Below, piece after piece: positions 34,077 through 34,557 of a stretch of DNA of 34,557 nt. The translations under genes and the position numbers were made by a program. This stretch comes from CALAZP01 sp964410725. GTDB lineage: Bacteria > Bacteroidota > Bacteroidia > Chitinophagales > Saprospiraceae. The first letter of the stretch is position 1; each line of letters begins with the position of its first letter. Under the pieces are notes generated by a model. The model was not told the origin of the DNA. It saw only the letters and a list, made by a program, of their open reading frames with translations, and searched no databases. The stretch lies in assembly GCA_964410725.1 (NCBI GenBank), contig CAYPID010000025.1:1-34557 (forward strand). The letters run 5' to 3'.

Positions 34077-34166
34077 ATTTAAAAAAAACAGTCTGAAACA
34101 CTAAAAAATATCCCAAAAACTAGGTCGTTTTAATTTTCACGAGATTATGATTTGTTTCAATGAGAG

Positions 34167-34194
34167 CCGCACGAAAAGTCGTGCGGTTTTTTTT
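34167..34194 (+). terminator. Intrinsic terminator
   Basis: An 8-base GC-rich stem, CCGCACGA with TCGTGCGG, closes a 4-base AAAG loop and is followed directly by eight T. This is a textbook Rho-independent terminator on the plus strand, 132 bases after the T9SS gene stop. Together with the hairpin at 34051 it bounds a gene-free 195-base spacer in which nothing else is visible. Confidence 0.85.
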
Positions 34195-34229
34195 ATTCAA
34201 CCAATTGAGGTTTCGTACGTTACGCAGTA

Positions 34230-34517
34230 ATGAGCAATAAATCATTGACCAAAGAAGAAATTGATAGAATTGTGGAAATGGCTTGGGAAGATCGAACTCC
34301 CTTTGATGCCATCAGAGCTCAATTTGGAGTTGAGGAATCTGAGGTTATCAAACTCATGCGTAGAGAATTGAAACTGAGTAGTTGGAAGCGATGGAGAGCT
34401 AGAGTACAAGGTCGAAAAACTAAGCATCAAGCGCTTACCGGGGATGAGGTCAATCGATTCAAATCAAGAATGCAACGTGCAATTACTTTTAATAAAATAT
34501 CCAAAAAAAGATATTAA
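34230..34517 (+). CDS. TIGR03643/DUF2805 family small protein
   Basis: The 95-residue protein matches a short family of unknown function (TIGR03643, DUF2805). It opens with MSNKSLTKEEIDRIVEMAWEDRTPFDAIRA, split here into LTKEEIDRIVEMAWEDRTP and FDAIRAQFGVEESEVIKLMR. It continues with a basic stretch SSWKRWRARVQGRK and ends in basic, Ser/Lys-rich residues. The first half has a helix-turn-helix-like helix pattern, so DNA or RNA binding is possible but not shown. It begins 36 bases after the terminator, so it should have its own promoter, but no TAnnTTTG is seen. It is the last gene in the window. Confidence 0.82.
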   Translation: MSNKSLTKEEIDRIVEMAWEDRTPFDAIRAQFGVEESEVIKLMRRELKLSSWKRWRARVQGRKTKHQALTGDEVNRFKSRMQRAITFNKISKKRY

Positions 34518-34557
34518 CTCACCTTCCCAGAAATTCCACTAAATAAGTTTCAGGTTT

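Noticed and set aside
1..34557. A search for CRISPR arrays, insertion sequences, integrases, toxin-antitoxin pairs, tRNA or rRNA genes, or a secondary-metabolite cluster.
   Set aside because: No spaced repeats, transposase motifs or RNA gene folds are visible. Nearly all of the DNA is coding for housekeeping or secreted proteins with uniform composition.

Overview
The window looks like chromosomal core DNA of a Bacteroidota, probably of the Saprospiria (Lewinella/Haliscomenobacter-like) group. Three things point there. Two large secreted proteins end in a type IX secretion (T9SS) sorting domain, one of them with the repeat, DUF11 and DUF7619 architecture common in Saprospiria. Start codons lack Shine-Dalgarno sequences in good register and often sit in A-rich contexts. 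Several intergenic regions carry exact copies of the Bacteroidota -7 promoter element TAnnTTTG. The DNA is AT-rich and densely packed: 26 protein genes and no gene-free stretch longer than about 200 bases. I see no tRNA, rRNA, CRISPR array, insertion sequence, phage or plasmid gene.

Layout. 1-2671 (+): the end of a VCBS/FG-GAP protein cut by the window edge, a creatininase-family amidohydrolase and a small unknown membrane protein. 2757-3991 (-): a YhhN lysoplasmalogenase-like protein and a CvpA-family protein, overlapping by 4 bases. 4082-6772 (+): a phosphoglycerate dehydrogenase-like enzyme and an exported DUF885 peptidase-like protein. 6779-14710 (-): a tight six-gene run read as SAM hydrolase (DUF62), aroB, penicillin-binding protein 1A, HEAT-cyclophilin lipoprotein, gcvT and a GbsR/MarR regulator. 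14801-17045 (+): phoH and aroA, overlapping, divergent from the previous run. 17029-23101 (-): a secreted M36 metalloprotease, glutaryl-CoA dehydrogenase and an OmpA-family protein. 23138-23878 (+): rlmB. 23881-24618 (-): an S24 (LexA/CI-type) self-cleaving repressor. 24759-27131 (+): ftsK/spoIIIE. 27125-30908 (-): an unknown helical protein and two tandem paralogous acetyltransferases. 31071-34034 (+): a T9SS surface protein. 34230-34517 (+): a small TIGR03643/DUF2805 protein.

How the genes work together. Most are housekeeping: serine and one-carbon metabolism (serA, gcvT), the shikimate pathway (aroB, aroA), cell wall and division (PBP1A, FtsK, OmpA), RNA maturation (phoH, rlmB) and secreted degradation (M36, DUF885). 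The most interesting signals are regulatory: a face-to-face pair of -7 elements between the aroB and aroA arms, inverted repeats just upstream of two regulator genes (GbsR and S24), and a hairpin six bases before an acetyltransferase start codon. The tandem acetyltransferases with the 467-residue helical protein are the least understood genes. I do not find convincing evidence of a new defence, mobile or biosynthetic system.
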